DNA from: Verrucomicrobiaceae bacterium
GTDB lineage: Bacteria; Verrucomicrobiota; Verrucomicrobiia; Verrucomicrobiales; Verrucomicrobiaceae
Reading direction: 5' to 3'
NCBI GenBank assembly: GCA_016795485.1
Contig: JAEUHM010000010.1
Span: forward strand, 1-64,000
DNA: 64,000 nt
The notes below the pieces were generated by a model. The model ran no database searches, was not told the origin of the DNA, and was given only the letters and a program-made list of their open reading frames with translations. The translations under genes and the position numbers were made by a program. Shown here in pieces: positions 16,871 to 24,687 of the stretch. Positions within the stretch are counted from its first letter, which is position 1, and each line of letters starts with the position of its first letter.

Positions 16871-18076
16871 TTAGAGAGCGTGACCGAGTTTGGTGCGTTT
16901 GGTTTCGAGGTAACGGGCGTTGTGCTCGTTGGGTTCCAGGCGGATGGGAAGCTGCTCAGTGATCTCCAAGTTGTGGCCCTGTAGCCCAACGACTTTTCGT
17001 GGGTTGTTGGTCATGAGTCGGAGCTTCCGCACACCGAGGTCACCCAAAATCTGAGCTCCGAGGCCGTAGTCGCGCAAATCCATGGGGAATCCGAGCTTGA
17101 GATTGGCCTCTACCGTGTCGAGTCCATCTTCCTGAAGTTTGTAAGCGTGAATCTTGGCTGGGAGACCGATTCCTCGGCCCTCCTGGCGCATGTAGAGCAA
17201 CACACCGCGGCCTTCTTGCTCAATCCGCTGAAGAGCGGTGTGCAACTGGCCACCGCAATCGCATCGGCGCGAACCAAACACATCGCCCGTCAGACATTCA
17301 CTGTGCACGCGCACCAAAACGGGCTCTCCATCGTCGATGCGCCCCTTTACCAGTGCTAGATGATGCTCATCGCTCAGCCTGGAGCGATAAAGATGCAGAT
17401 CGAAGGTGCCAAAGTCTGTCGGCATCTTGATCACTTGCTCGCGCTCAATCAAACGCTCTCGCTGACGACGATACTCGATCAGAGACGCGATGCTGCACAT
17501 CTTGAGCCCGTGCTTGTCCGCAAACTTACGCAGTTCCGGCACCCGCGCCATTGTGCCATCCGGGTTCATGATCTCGATCAAAACGCCCGCTTCCTGCAAA
17601 CCAGCCATGCGCGCCAAATCCACTGCCGCCTCGGTGTGCCCCGCACGGCGGAGAACACCGCCCGGCTTGGCGACCAAAGGGTTGATATGCCCAGGTTGCA
17701 CGAAATCATCCGCGCTGCTCTTTGGATCAGCCAAGAGTCGAATCGTGCGTGATCGATCTGCGGCACTGATGCCAGTGCTAATGCCCTCCCGCGCATCCAC
17801 CGTTACGGTGAAGTGCGTTCTAAACGCCTCGGTGTTCCGCTGCACCATGCTTTCGAGGTGTAGACGTCGGGCAATGTCTGGAGAAACTGGCACGCAAAGC
17901 ATACCGGCCCCTTCCCTCACCATGAACGTTACGAGCTCGGGCGTGATCATCTCCGCAGCGCAAATCAGGTCCCCTTCATTCTCGCGATCCTCATCATCTG
18001 TCACGATCACGAGCTTGCCATCGCGGATGTCGGCGAGCACGGAGTCGATAGGGTCAAAGATCAGATCAGAGGGCAT
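16871..18076 (-). CDS. ribBA: Bifunctional DHBP synthase / GTP cyclohydrolase II (RibBA)
   Basis: A 401-residue fusion supplying both branches of riboflavin synthesis. Residues 1-205 are the dihydroxybutanone-phosphate synthase, with [18 protein letters not shown] and [21 protein letters not shown]. Residues 210-401 are GTP cyclohydrolase [22 protein letters not shown] gives the three zinc cysteines, and [20 protein letters not shown] the arginine and glycine loops. It heads the operon ribBA-ribH-nusB-ftsY. No FMN riboswitch-like sequence is visible in the 104 bases between this start and fmt. ATG 18076 is the obvious start. Confidence 0.96.
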   Translation of the reverse strand: MPSDLIFDPIDSVLADIRDGKLVIVTDDEDRENEGDLICAAEMITPELVTFMVREGAGMLCVPVSPDIARRLHLESMVQRNTEAFRTHFTVTVDAREGISTGISAADRSRTIRLLADPKSSADDFVQPGHINPLVAKPGGVLRRAGHTEAAVDLARMAGLQEAGVLIEIMNPDGTMARVPELRKFADKHGLKMCSIASLIEYRRQRERLIEREQVIKMPTDFGTFDLHLYRSRLSDEHHLALVKGRIDDGEPVLVRVHSECLTGDVFGSRRCDCGGQLHTALQRIEQEGRGVLLYMRQEGRGIGLPAKIHAYKLQEDGLDTVEANLKLGFPMDLRDYGLGAQILGDLGVRKLRLMTNNPRKVVGLQGHNLEITEQLPIRLEPNEHNARYLETKRTKLGHAL

Positions 18077-18180
18077 TGGGGGAGGCGAAACTACGCGGGA
18101 AATACGATTTAGCCAGCAGAAGGGAGACTTTCACAAGATTGACGCCGCCCAAGCCATGCGTCTTATGCCGCGAGAATATC

Positions 18181-19122
18181 ATGCGCATCCTTTTCCTTGG
18201 CACAGGTGAGATCGGGTTACCCTCCCTGGAGTGGCTTTTGTCCACGCCGAAACACCAGGTGGTGGCCGTGGTCACTCAGCCAGACAAACCGGTGGGTCGA
18301 AAGCTAGTCCTCACTCCACCTGAAGTGAAAGTACGGGCCTTGGCAGCAGGAGTTCCGGTCCATCAGCCAGAACGGTTGCGAGATCACGTGGAAGAACTGA
18401 AGCACTACAATGCCGACATCGGGGTCGTGATCGCCTACGGCCAGATCCTCAATAAGGCAGCCCTGGAACTGCCACGCCTCGGCTGCATCAACGTGCACGC
18501 CTCGCTTTTGCCGAGACATCGTGGCGCTTCTCCCATCCAAGCAGCCATTCGTGATGGTGATTCCGAGTCAGGGGTGAGTATCATGCACGTGGTCAAAGAA
18601 CTCGATGCGGGGGACGTGATCGACGTCGAGAAAACGCCCATCAATGGGCTAGATACGGGCGGCAGTCTCCATGATCGGCTGGCAAAGATTGCGCCCGCAG
18701 CACTTGAGCGCGCGTTAGATGCCATCGCTGCTGGAACAGCATCCCGCACACCGCAGGATACAGCTCGAGTCACTTATTCAGGCAAGTTGAACCGAGAAGA
18801 CGGTGCGATCGACTGGTCAAAAAGTGCCGTGGTGCTCGACAGGTTGGTCCGGGCATACCACCCTTGGCCCGGCACTTTCACCTTACTGCCGAGCGGAGAA
18901 GTATTGAAGGTTCACCAAGTCCAAGTGGCTGCCGCCACGTCAGGTTGCGCGATAGCAGGCACGATTGTTTGCGCTGATCCTCGTCAAGGCCTGCTGGTGA
19001 GCACAGGAGATGGGCTTCTAGAACTAACCGAAGTGCAGGCACCCAACGGCCGCCGAATGGCCGCGAGAGACTATCTGGCCGGGCATCCAATTGAGGTTGG
19101 GGCAGTGCTGAGAGCCTCATAA
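18181..19122 (+). CDS. fmt: Methionyl-tRNA formyltransferase
   Basis: A 313-residue protein that formylates initiator Met-tRNA using 10-formyl-THF. MRILFLGTGEIGLPSLEWL opens the domain; the catalytic Asn-His-Asp set is seen in GCINVHASLLPRHRGASPIQ and ELDAGDVID. The C-terminal OB-like domain with VRAYHPWPGTF binds the tRNA. ATG 18181 is chosen over the open frame to 18076 because it matches family N-termini exactly. Upstream, TTGACG at 18139 with a weak -10 near 18162 may drive it. def (peptide deformylase), often adjacent in other phyla, is not next to it here. Confidence 0.96.
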   Translation: MRILFLGTGEIGLPSLEWLLSTPKHQVVAVVTQPDKPVGRKLVLTPPEVKVRALAAGVPVHQPERLRDHVEELKHYNADIGVVIAYGQILNKAALELPRLGCINVHASLLPRHRGASPIQAAIRDGDSESGVSIMHVVKELDAGDVIDVEKTPINGLDTGGSLHDRLAKIAPAALERALDAIAAGTASRTPQDTARVTYSGKLNREDGAIDWSKSAVVLDRLVRAYHPWPGTFTLLPSGEVLKVHQVQVAAATSGCAIAGTIVCADPRQGLLVSTGDGLLELTEVQAPNGRRMAARDYLAGHPIEVGAVLRAS

Positions 19123-19175
19123 AAGGCTGAGCGTGCGCTTGCATCGCAGCGACTTTTCCACCTATTGGGCGTCTC

Positions 19176-19706
19176 ATGACTCTTAACTCCAAATTGGCCA
19201 AGCTGTTCAACGAGCAGATTAACAACGAAATGTCGTCCAGCTACATCTACCTAGCCATGGCAGCTTGGTTCGAGCAGACTCCCTACTCTGGATTTGCGAG
19301 TTGGATGTTCAATCAGAGCCGGGAAGAGTCCATGCACGCTCTCAAGTTCTATCAATACGTCGTAGATCGTGATGCTGCGGTAGTTCTTCAGCCCATCGCA
19401 AAGCCAAAGGCAGACTACAAGAGCCCGATTGATGTCTTTGAGCACAGCTTGAAGCAAGAGCAGAAGGTCACTCAGCAAATCAATGAGTTGTTTGAAGTCG
19501 CGGAGCAAGTCAAGGATCACGCTTCCAAGAATCTGCTGCTCTGGTTCCTCAACGAGCAGATGGAAGAGGAAAAAACCGTGCGTGACATGCTGGACCGCCT
19601 GAAACTTGCTGGAAATGATTCAGCGAGCTTGCTCGTCCTCGACGGTGAGGCGGCTAAGCGGAATGGCGCGGGTGGTGGTGCTTCAGGTGCAAACGGAGCG
19701 GCATGA
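19176..19706 (+). CDS. Non-haem ferritin
   Basis: A 176-residue four-helix ferritin of the FtnA type. The ferroxidase residues are visible: Glu in QINNEMSSSYIYLAM (near residue 18), Glu and His in SREESMHALKF (about 50 and 53), Glu in SLKQEQKVTQQI (about 93), and Glu in FLNEQMEEEKTV. It has no haem-binding methionine pattern of bacterioferritin. The C-terminal tail (GAGGGASGANGAA) is an unusual low-complexity Gly/Ala extension. Role: storage of iron as a mineral core in the cytoplasm. Its stop overlaps the start of a small lipoprotein gene by 4 bases. No Fur-box-like palindrome was evident upstream. Confidence 0.95.
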   Translation: MTLNSKLAKLFNEQINNEMSSSYIYLAMAAWFEQTPYSGFASWMFNQSREESMHALKFYQYVVDRDAAVVLQPIAKPKADYKSPIDVFEHSLKQEQKVTQQINELFEVAEQVKDHASKNLLLWFLNEQMEEEKTVRDMLDRLKLAGNDSASLLVLDGEAAKRNGAGGGASGANGAA

Positions 19707-19909
19707 GCACTATGAAGCATCGTCGTTGTTATCTCGCACTGGCTGCGTGCGTCCTCTCTAGTTGTGCCGGAGTGTCAAAACCCGAGCCCGTCGGTGCTCT
19801 CGGCTATGCCCTTAATGGCACAACGTCCGAAAAACCGGTCGAAAAGGCCGCCAATGAGCCACCGCCAGCGAAATCGAGCGGTCAACTGCGTTGGCAAATG
19901 AAGTTCTGA
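19703..19909 (+). CDS. Small lipoprotein of unknown function
   Basis: A 68-residue protein. The leader CYLALAACVLSSC has a lipobox-like end (LSSC), so it is probably lipidated at Cys22 of the longer form and held in the membrane. After this comes a short Lys/Glu/Pro-rich tail ending GQLRWQMKF. The ATG at 19703 overlaps the ferritin stop in the ATGA arrangement, so translation is probably coupled; ATG 19712 is an alternative start. A strong terminator lies just beyond its end. No family is recognised. Confidence 0.7.
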   Translation: MSTMKHRRCYLALAACVLSSCAGVSKPEPVGALGYALNGTTSEKPVEKAANEPPPAKSSGQLRWQMKF

Positions 19910-19936
19910 AGCTCCAATCACCTTCTCCCAAAGAAA

Positions 19937-19966
19937 AAACCACCGCCGGACTTCCAGCGGTGGTTT
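19937..19966. terminator. Bidirectional intrinsic terminator
   Basis: AAACCACCGC and GCGGTGGTTT form a perfect 10-bp stem around a 10-nt loop. An A-run precedes it and a T-run follows (TTTTTGTTT), so it can stop transcripts from both sides. It sits between the convergent lipoprotein gene and the Tat-type oxidoreductase gene. Confidence 0.92.
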
Positions 19967-19991
19967 TTGTTTAGACAATGATGTGTCTGAA

Positions 19992-21437
19992 TCAGCCTGG
20001 GAGCCAGCCTGGACGGTATGCAGCGCGCTTGATGAAACGATTGGCGGCTTCCACGTTGCTCACCTTCATGGCGTCCTTGTCCCATGAGATAGTCTGGCCA
20101 GAGCGAATGGCAAGATTACCAAGCAGCACAAACTCAGTCAGCGGGCAGGAGTAGTCGAAGTTCGAACTCGGCTTGCCTCCATTGACGATGCAGTGTGCCC
20201 ACTCGCCTTGAGGGTTGTTAGGCATAGGACTGCGGGCTTCTGTCTTCTTGATCGTGCCAGCGGCCATTCCTTTGCGGACTTCCGTGAACTTGGTGAGCGG
20301 ATAAACAGACGGACTGGCGCAATAAGCATCGCCCTCGTAGACGACACCTTCGGTTCCAACAAACATCATGCCTGAAGACGCCTTCTTGAATGTCTCCTCT
20401 GGAATGTCTGGGTGACGCTCTGGCTTGTTGGGCTGTCCATCACGGCTGCCGTCATTCCAAGATACCACCACAGCACCATGCTTGTCAGAAGCTGGCATGT
20501 GATACTTCAAGTTGGACCACATCGGTGCGCACAGCTCAGTGGTTTCACCAGACTCAACCTCAATCTTGGTTGGGATGACTTGATTCAGAATGCTGAAGGT
20601 AGCGTCCATGATGTGGCAGCCCATGTCACCCAAGGCTCCAGAGCCAAACTGCCACCAACCCCGCCAGTTAAACGGATGCACGGAGTTGCCGCGCTTGCCG
20701 CTCACTCCTTCAGGGATCTCAAACTCAAAATACGGTTCACTGGCTTCCGAAGCCAGCCACAGATCCCAATCAAGAAACTCAGGTGCTTGTGCTGGCACTT
20801 TCTTGAGGTTGCCTTGCGGCCAGATTGGGCGGTTGGTCCACAGGCGGATTTCCTGAAGTTTGCCGATGACTCCCTGCTCAATCCACTCCTTGGCCAAGCG
20901 CTGTCCTTCCATGGTACGACCTTGGTTGCCCATTTGAGTGACGACTCCAGCCTCCTTAGCGGCCTTGTGGAGTTCACGCACTTCCCAGATGGTATTGCAA
21001 AGCGGCTTCTGAACGCAGACGTGCTTCTTATACTTCAACGCCCACATGGCAGCCACGAAGTGAGTGTGGTCGGGTGTGGAGATGATCACGCCGTCGATCT
21101 CGTTGTGCGTCTCATCCAGGGCCTTCCGGAAGTCTTGATACAGCTTCGGCGCTGGAGGAGCCTTCTCACCAGCATCCAAATGATGCTTCTCACGCTTCTT
21201 GGCAGCATCTTCAAGGCGGTTCTTATCCACGTCGACCATTGCGACGATGTTGTGGTTCAACGTCACGCCGCCAGTGTCAGACTGACCTTTACCGCCAGCA
21301 CCGATTTGGAGGATGTTCAGACGCTTGCCCGCGCCATCCTGGCCACGAAGAAGAATGTTGGGTCCCGTGGAGAGCGCTCCAACGGCTAGGCCAGTGGTGC
21401 CCAGGAAATGACGACGGCTAAAAGTGCGGTTTGGCAT
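19992..21437 (-). CDS. Tat-exported Gfo/Idh/MocA family oxidoreductase
   Basis: A 481-residue protein starting MPNRTFSRRHFLGTTGLAVG, a twin-arginine leader. The Rossmann motif is LNILQIGAGGKGQSD, and the EKP-type lysine appears as HVCVQKPLCN. A family C-terminal domain with GCHIMDATFSIL follows. Such exported, NAD-pre-loaded dehydrogenases are abundant in Verrucomicrobia and Planctomycetes and probably act on sugar derivatives in the periplasm; the substrate is unknown. The open frame reaches 21536, but the added residues are not family-like and would bury the leader. It is a separate unit, ended by the terminator at 19937-19966. Confidence 0.9.
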   Translation of the reverse strand: MPNRTFSRRHFLGTTGLAVGALSTGPNILLRGQDGAGKRLNILQIGAGGKGQSDTGGVTLNHNIVAMVDVDKNRLEDAAKKREKHHLDAGEKAPPAPKLYQDFRKALDETHNEIDGVIISTPDHTHFVAAMWALKYKKHVCVQKPLCNTIWEVRELHKAAKEAGVVTQMGNQGRTMEGQRLAKEWIEQGVIGKLQEIRLWTNRPIWPQGNLKKVPAQAPEFLDWDLWLASEASEPYFEFEIPEGVSGKRGNSVHPFNWRGWWQFGSGALGDMGCHIMDATFSILNQVIPTKIEVESGETTELCAPMWSNLKYHMPASDKHGAVVVSWNDGSRDGQPNKPERHPDIPEETFKKASSGMMFVGTEGVVYEGDAYCASPSVYPLTKFTEVRKGMAAGTIKKTEARSPMPNNPQGEWAHCIVNGGKPSSNFDYSCPLTEFVLLGNLAIRSGQTISWDKDAMKVSNVEAANRFIKRAAYRPGWLPG

Positions 21438-21492
21438 GGTTGAGATTCGATTTTTGTGCGGTTTGTGACTGAGGGATTGTGAATGAAGAGGA

Positions 21493-22122
21493 TTATTGCT
21501 CGCTGTCTTGCGGTTTTTCGATGGTGATTCGACCAAACTTCTTCATCACGGCGTCTGCCATGTCATTGAGAAGGAAGCGTTCGGTCAGGCTGTAATGGCG
21601 TAGAGCCATGCCGATAACGAATGCAGCGAGGAACAAACCAATCACCATCAATGCATTAACACAGCCATCACCAGCTAGACGAGTGGTGGTGACTGGTCGC
21701 CGTGATGGGCGCCTGACCACATTGACAGGCGCAGGAGGACGCGAAAACTCGGGGATCCCCACTGCCGGAGCTGGCGGGATGAAAATCGGCTCTGGGACGA
21801 CCACCGCCGGCACAGCTACTGCCTCGGCCACAGGCTCATCGCCCACAAACATGGCCTGGATATCGCCAAAAGCCACCTGATCGCCATTCTGGAGCAGCGC
21901 TTCCTCCACAAGAGTGCCATTGACGCGAGTTCCGTTCCTGGAGCCCAAATCTTGAACATAGTATTGGCCGTCTTTGAGTCGAACGGTCGCATGTTGACTG
22001 GATACCGATGGAGACTGAAGCGGCACCATGCTGTCTTCATGGCGTCCTACGGTGAGCAGGTCGGTATCGAGCTCCACATCAAGCGTGGAACCATCGTCTA
22101 AAGTGAAAACAAGCGAGGCCAT
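21493..22122 (-). CDS. FHA domain protein with C-terminal membrane anchor
   Basis: A 209-residue protein. Residues 1-95 form a canonical forkhead-associated domain: LLTVGRHEDS, SVSSQHATVRLKDG, and DLGSRNGTRVNG, the phosphothreonine-binding residues. A proline-rich linker (PIFIPPAPAVGIPEF) and an Arg-rich patch lead to one transmembrane helix (CVNALMVIGLFLAAFVIGMA) and a short tail. It is thus a cytoplasmic phosphopeptide reader tethered to the membrane. ATG 22122 (MASLVFTLDDGS) is chosen over the upstream frame start at 22170. The start is divergent from the secreted protein gene at 22152, 29 bases away. Confidence 0.85.
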   Translation of the reverse strand: MASLVFTLDDGSTLDVELDTDLLTVGRHEDSMVPLQSPSVSSQHATVRLKDGQYYVQDLGSRNGTRVNGTLVEEALLQNGDQVAFGDIQAMFVGDEPVAEAVAVPAVVVPEPIFIPPAPAVGIPEFSRPPAPVNVVRRPSRRPVTTTRLAGDGCVNALMVIGLFLAAFVIGMALRHYSLTERFLLNDMADAVMKKFGRITIEKPQDSEQ

Positions 22123-22151
22123 GGATTTTTTTGGTGGCGCGGAGTATAATG

Positions 22152-22616
22152 ATGGCGTTGATGAACACAACGCCCATGCGCATCGTCTTTTCTGTTCTCA
22201 TCGCCGCCGCTTTTGCGGTGGTTCCGGAGTTACACGCCCAGATTAGAGGGGAAAATAAGGCTCTGGAGACACTGATGGACTCCGTGGAGACTTACGAGAA
22301 GGACGGTTACGAGTTTCGCCAACAAGCCTGGGTGGGAATTTTGAAGCCGGAACTAGGTAGGGCTGTGCGAGTCCAGTTTTTCAAAGGCTTGGAATACAAG
22401 GTTTGTATCTCCGTGCCCCAGGATTCTGGTGCAAAGGTAGCCGCTGTGCTTTTAGACGGTGAGGGCAAGCAAGTCGGGCAAGCGGACCCGTCCGAAGGTG
22501 CTGGAAATGTGGTCATCTCGGCCAAACCCCGGCGCACCGGCTACTACGCGGTGGCTATTCGCCTTGTGGAAGGGAAAAAAGACGTGGTCTGTGCGATGAC
22601 CCAAGGCTGGAAATAA
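22152..22616 (+). CDS. Secreted protein of unknown function
   Basis: A 154-residue protein with a signal peptide (MRIVFSVLIAAAFAVVPELHAQ, read from the internal Met). The mature part is beta-rich, with YKVCISVPQDSGAKVAAVL, then RTGYYAVAIRLVEGKKD, like the pre-peptidase C-terminal beta-sandwich type but not a clear match. Several ATG codons occur between 22149 and 22176; 22152 is chosen because GGAG lies about 7 bases upstream. It lies divergent from the FHA protein and just before the rpsT promoter. No function is assigned. Confidence 0.65.
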   Translation: MALMNTTPMRIVFSVLIAAAFAVVPELHAQIRGENKALETLMDSVETYEKDGYEFRQQAWVGILKPELGRAVRVQFFKGLEYKVCISVPQDSGAKVAAVLLDGEGKQVGQADPSEGAGNVVISAKPRRTGYYAVAIRLVEGKKDVVCAMTQGWK

Positions 22617-22631
22617 GGATTCAACCCCGTC

Positions 22632-22660
22632 TTGACAAGGTGCACGGGGGAGGCGATATG
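22632..22660 (+). promoter_or_regulatory. Probable sigma70-type promoter of rpsT
   Basis: A perfect -35 box TTGACA at 22632-22637, then a 17-base spacer and GATATG at 22655-22660 as the -10. It lies about 30 bases before the rpsT start. The -10 matches the consensus at three positions only. Confidence 0.5.
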
Positions 22661-22688
22661 CTCCGCCCCTTTTTCCGCCCTATTCCTT

Positions 22689-23015
22689 ATGGCCAACACC
22701 CGCTCAGCAGAAAAGAACATCCGCAAGACCAAAGCTCGCACGGCTCACAACCAGTCCGTCAAGAGCCGCATCCGCACCGCTCGCAAGCGCGTGCTGGCAG
22801 CCGTGGAGAAAGGCGACCCCAAGGCAGCCGCTGCTGAATTGAGCGCTTTTGCTTCCCTTGCGGACAAGGCAGCCAAGACCAAGATCCTTCACAAAAACGC
22901 CGCTTCCCGCCTCAAGAGCCGCCTGTCCAAGAAGTTGAAGGGCGTTGGCGAAGCAGCTCCTGCCGCTCCCGCTAAGAAAGCAGCCAAAAAAGCTGCTAAA
23001 AAGAAGGCCAAGTAA
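22689..23015 (+). CDS. rpsT: 30S ribosomal protein S20
   Basis: A 108-residue basic protein beginning MANTRSAEKNIRKTKART, the S20 signature, followed by HNQSVKSRIRTARKRVLAAVEKGD and NAASRLKSRLSKKLKG. It binds 16S rRNA in the body of the small subunit. The C-terminus carries an Ala/Lys-rich extension (APAAPAKKAAKKAAKKKAK), longer than in E. coli. ATG 22689 matches the family; the frame upstream to 22632 overlaps the promoter. A hairpin follows 8 bases after the stop. It is expressed alone, as in most bacteria. Confidence 0.96.
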   Translation: MANTRSAEKNIRKTKARTAHNQSVKSRIRTARKRVLAAVEKGDPKAAAAELSAFASLADKAAKTKILHKNAASRLKSRLSKKLKGVGEAAPAAPAKKAAKKAAKKKAK

Positions 23016-23023
23016 CTCCGCTG

Positions 23024-23049
23024 GGTGCTGAATACGTTTTCAGCACCCG
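23024..23049 (+). terminator. Hairpin after rpsT
   Basis: GGGTGCTGAA and TTCAGCACCC form a perfect 10-bp stem with a 6-nt loop. The following bases (GCAGTTTAAG) contain only a short T-run, so termination may be partial. Confidence 0.65.
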
Positions 23050-23093
23050 CAGTTTAAGCCCGCGAGCGAATCAGATTCCGGGCATATCATCGG

Positions 23094-23124
23094 TTGACGC
23101 TCCTTTCATGGCGCGCTTCATAAT
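23094..23124 (+). promoter_or_regulatory. Probable promoter of pyrR-pyrB
   Basis: TTGACG at 23094-23099 and CATAAT at 23119-23124 each match the consensus at five of six positions, with a 19-base spacer. Transcription would start at about 23131, essentially at the pyrR GTG, which would leave no 5' leader. Confidence 0.45.
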
Positions 23125-23129
23125 CCCGC

Positions 23130-23702
23130 GTGCAGCAGCCACCCGATAAAGTCCGCCAAATCCTCAGTGCCGAACAAGTGGCACGTTGCTTGGAAGATTT
23201 GGCTTCTCAGATTGCGAATCGGTGGGCCAAGCGCAAAGAACTAGCCCTCGTAGGCGTCCACAAACGCGGAGTTCCCTTTTCCAGACGCCTTGCGGACCTG
23301 CTTACCACCAAATACGGCAAATCCGTGGTGCTTGGGACGGTCGACATCACTCAATATCGTGACGACCTCTTCACTCTGGCGGAAGTGCCTAAGCTCGAGG
23401 GCTCCGACATCGGTTTTGATGTGGAAGATGCCGTCGTCATTCTCTGCGATGAAGTGATTTATACCGGACGAACCACTCGCGCGGCTCTGGAAGAGCTGCT
23501 GGACTTCGGCCGACCTGCTTGTGTGGAGCTGGCCGTCCTGGTGAACCGCCCTGGACGCGAACTACCGATTCATCCGGACTACATAGGTGCTCAAGTCGCC
23601 GAAGGTGATCTGAAACCAGACGAGCGCGTCTCCGTGCGCTTCGTTGAGAGTGATGGATGGGATGAGGTGTTCATCCGCAAACTGCCAACCCAACCCGTAT
23701 GA
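23130..23702 (+). CDS. pyrR: PyrR: pyrimidine operon regulator / uracil phosphoribosyltransferase
   Basis: A 190-residue type I phosphoribosyltransferase. The PRPP loop is VVILCDEVIYTGRTTRAAL near residue 105, and the KRGVPFSRRLADLL and VDITQYRDDL segments are typical of PyrR. In Gram-positive bacteria it binds pyr mRNA leaders and causes attenuation, and it has weak uracil phosphoribosyltransferase activity. Here the start is GTG 23130 with no good ribosome site, and no terminator/antiterminator leader is seen upstream, so attenuation control is doubtful. The stop overlaps the pyrB ATG by 4 bases, confirming the operon. An about 10-residue N-terminal extension (MQQPPDKVRQ) precedes the domain. 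Confidence 0.93.
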   Translation: MQQPPDKVRQILSAEQVARCLEDLASQIANRWAKRKELALVGVHKRGVPFSRRLADLLTTKYGKSVVLGTVDITQYRDDLFTLAEVPKLEGSDIGFDVEDAVVILCDEVIYTGRTTRAALEELLDFGRPACVELAVLVNRPGRELPIHPDYIGAQVAEGDLKPDERVSVRFVESDGWDEVFIRKLPTQPV

Positions 23703-24625
23703 AGCCGCGCAAAGACCTTTTGGACATCGCCTCCCTCACGGATGAGGAGATAGAGTTCGTGCTGAGCAATGCAGTGCCCTTCAAAGATCTTTTCAAGCGC
23801 TCGGTGAAGAAAGTGCCCACGTTGCGCGGACGCTCGGTGCTCACTCTCTTCTACGAGCCCTCCACACGCACGCGTTCCTCCTTTGAGGTGGCCGCCAATC
23901 GGCTCTCTGCTGACGTGACCAATTTCGATGTGGAGAGCTCCAGTGTGGTAAAGGGCGAGTCCGTCGTCGATACGGTCGAGACCTTGGAAGCCATGAGGGT
24001 CGACTACATTGTCGTCCGCCATAAGCAAAGTGGTACACCCAATTTGATCGCCCGCAGCACACGAGCCTCTGTCATCAATGCAGGTGACGGTTGGCACGCT
24101 CACCCCACCCAGGCCCTGCTAGATGCATTCACCCTGCGGGAAAAGCTAAAAGACATTCGTGGGGCCAGAGTTGTCATTGTGGGCGACATTCAGCACTCAC
24201 GCGTGGCACGCAGCACCAGCCTCTTGCTCAGACGTCTTGGTGCTCAAGTTGCTTACTTGGCCCCAGGGTCCCTCATGCCTCGCGATCTTCCTCCCGATGT
24301 CACTACCTTCCACTCATGGGATGATGTGCTCACCAACTTCAGGCCAGACGTCGTCTACTTGCTCCGCGTTCAAATGGAGCGGCAGGGCGAGCAGTTTTTC
24401 CCAAGCCTTGGCGAGTATCACAAGCTCTTCGGCCTCACCGATGCACGGCTTCAGGTTCTGCGTGAACGCAAGCTCTGGCTCATGCATCCCGGTCCAGTCA
24501 ACCGTGGTGTTGAAATCACGGACGCTGGCATGAACTACGAACGCAGCCTCATTAACGAGCAGGTGGAGAATGGCATCGCCGTGCGCATGAGCGTGCTCTA
24601 CTGGCTCAGACCTGGCGCTGAGTGA
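23699..24625 (+). CDS. pyrB: Aspartate carbamoyltransferase, catalytic subunit
   Basis: A 308-residue enzyme forming carbamoyl-aspartate, the first committed step of pyrimidine synthesis. FYEPSTRTRSSFE carries the carbamoyl-phosphate site, DGWHAHPTQALLDAFTL the central site, LLRVQMERQ the aspartate loop region, and LMHPGPVNRGVEI the C-terminal site. Length fits a class without PyrI; no regulatory-subunit gene is adjacent. pyrC, often next in the operon, is not here; instead the operon ends at a long hairpin before the convergent GloVer gene. Confidence 0.96.
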   Translation: MKPRKDLLDIASLTDEEIEFVLSNAVPFKDLFKRSVKKVPTLRGRSVLTLFYEPSTRTRSSFEVAANRLSADVTNFDVESSSVVKGESVVDTVETLEAMRVDYIVVRHKQSGTPNLIARSTRASVINAGDGWHAHPTQALLDAFTLREKLKDIRGARVVIVGDIQHSRVARSTSLLLRRLGAQVAYLAPGSLMPRDLPPDVTTFHSWDDVLTNFRPDVVYLLRVQMERQGEQFFPSLGEYHKLFGLTDARLQVLRERKLWLMHPGPVNRGVEITDAGMNYERSLINEQVENGIAVRMSVLYWLRPGAE

Positions 24626-24633
24626 TCAAGTAG

Positions 24634-24687
24634 CTTCGATTGGCAATCGAAGTCGCACGTCTCCTGACTTCGATTGCCAATCGAAGT
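24634..24687. terminator. Nested palindrome pair between convergent genes
   Basis: CTTCGATTGGCAATCGAAG (24634-24652) and CTTCGATTGCCAATCGAAG (24668-24686) are each nearly self-palindromic, and together, including neighbouring bases, they form a perfect inverted pair of about 21 bases around a short spacer. The pair lies just after pyrB and touches the stop of the convergent GloVer gene. It can fold as one long hairpin or two short ones. No clear T-run is present, so it may be a repeat element acting as a bidirectional terminator. Confidence 0.6.

Noticed and set aside
18077-18180. FMN riboswitch upstream of ribBA
   Set aside because: The 104-base gap is too short for the element and none of its conserved stems was seen.
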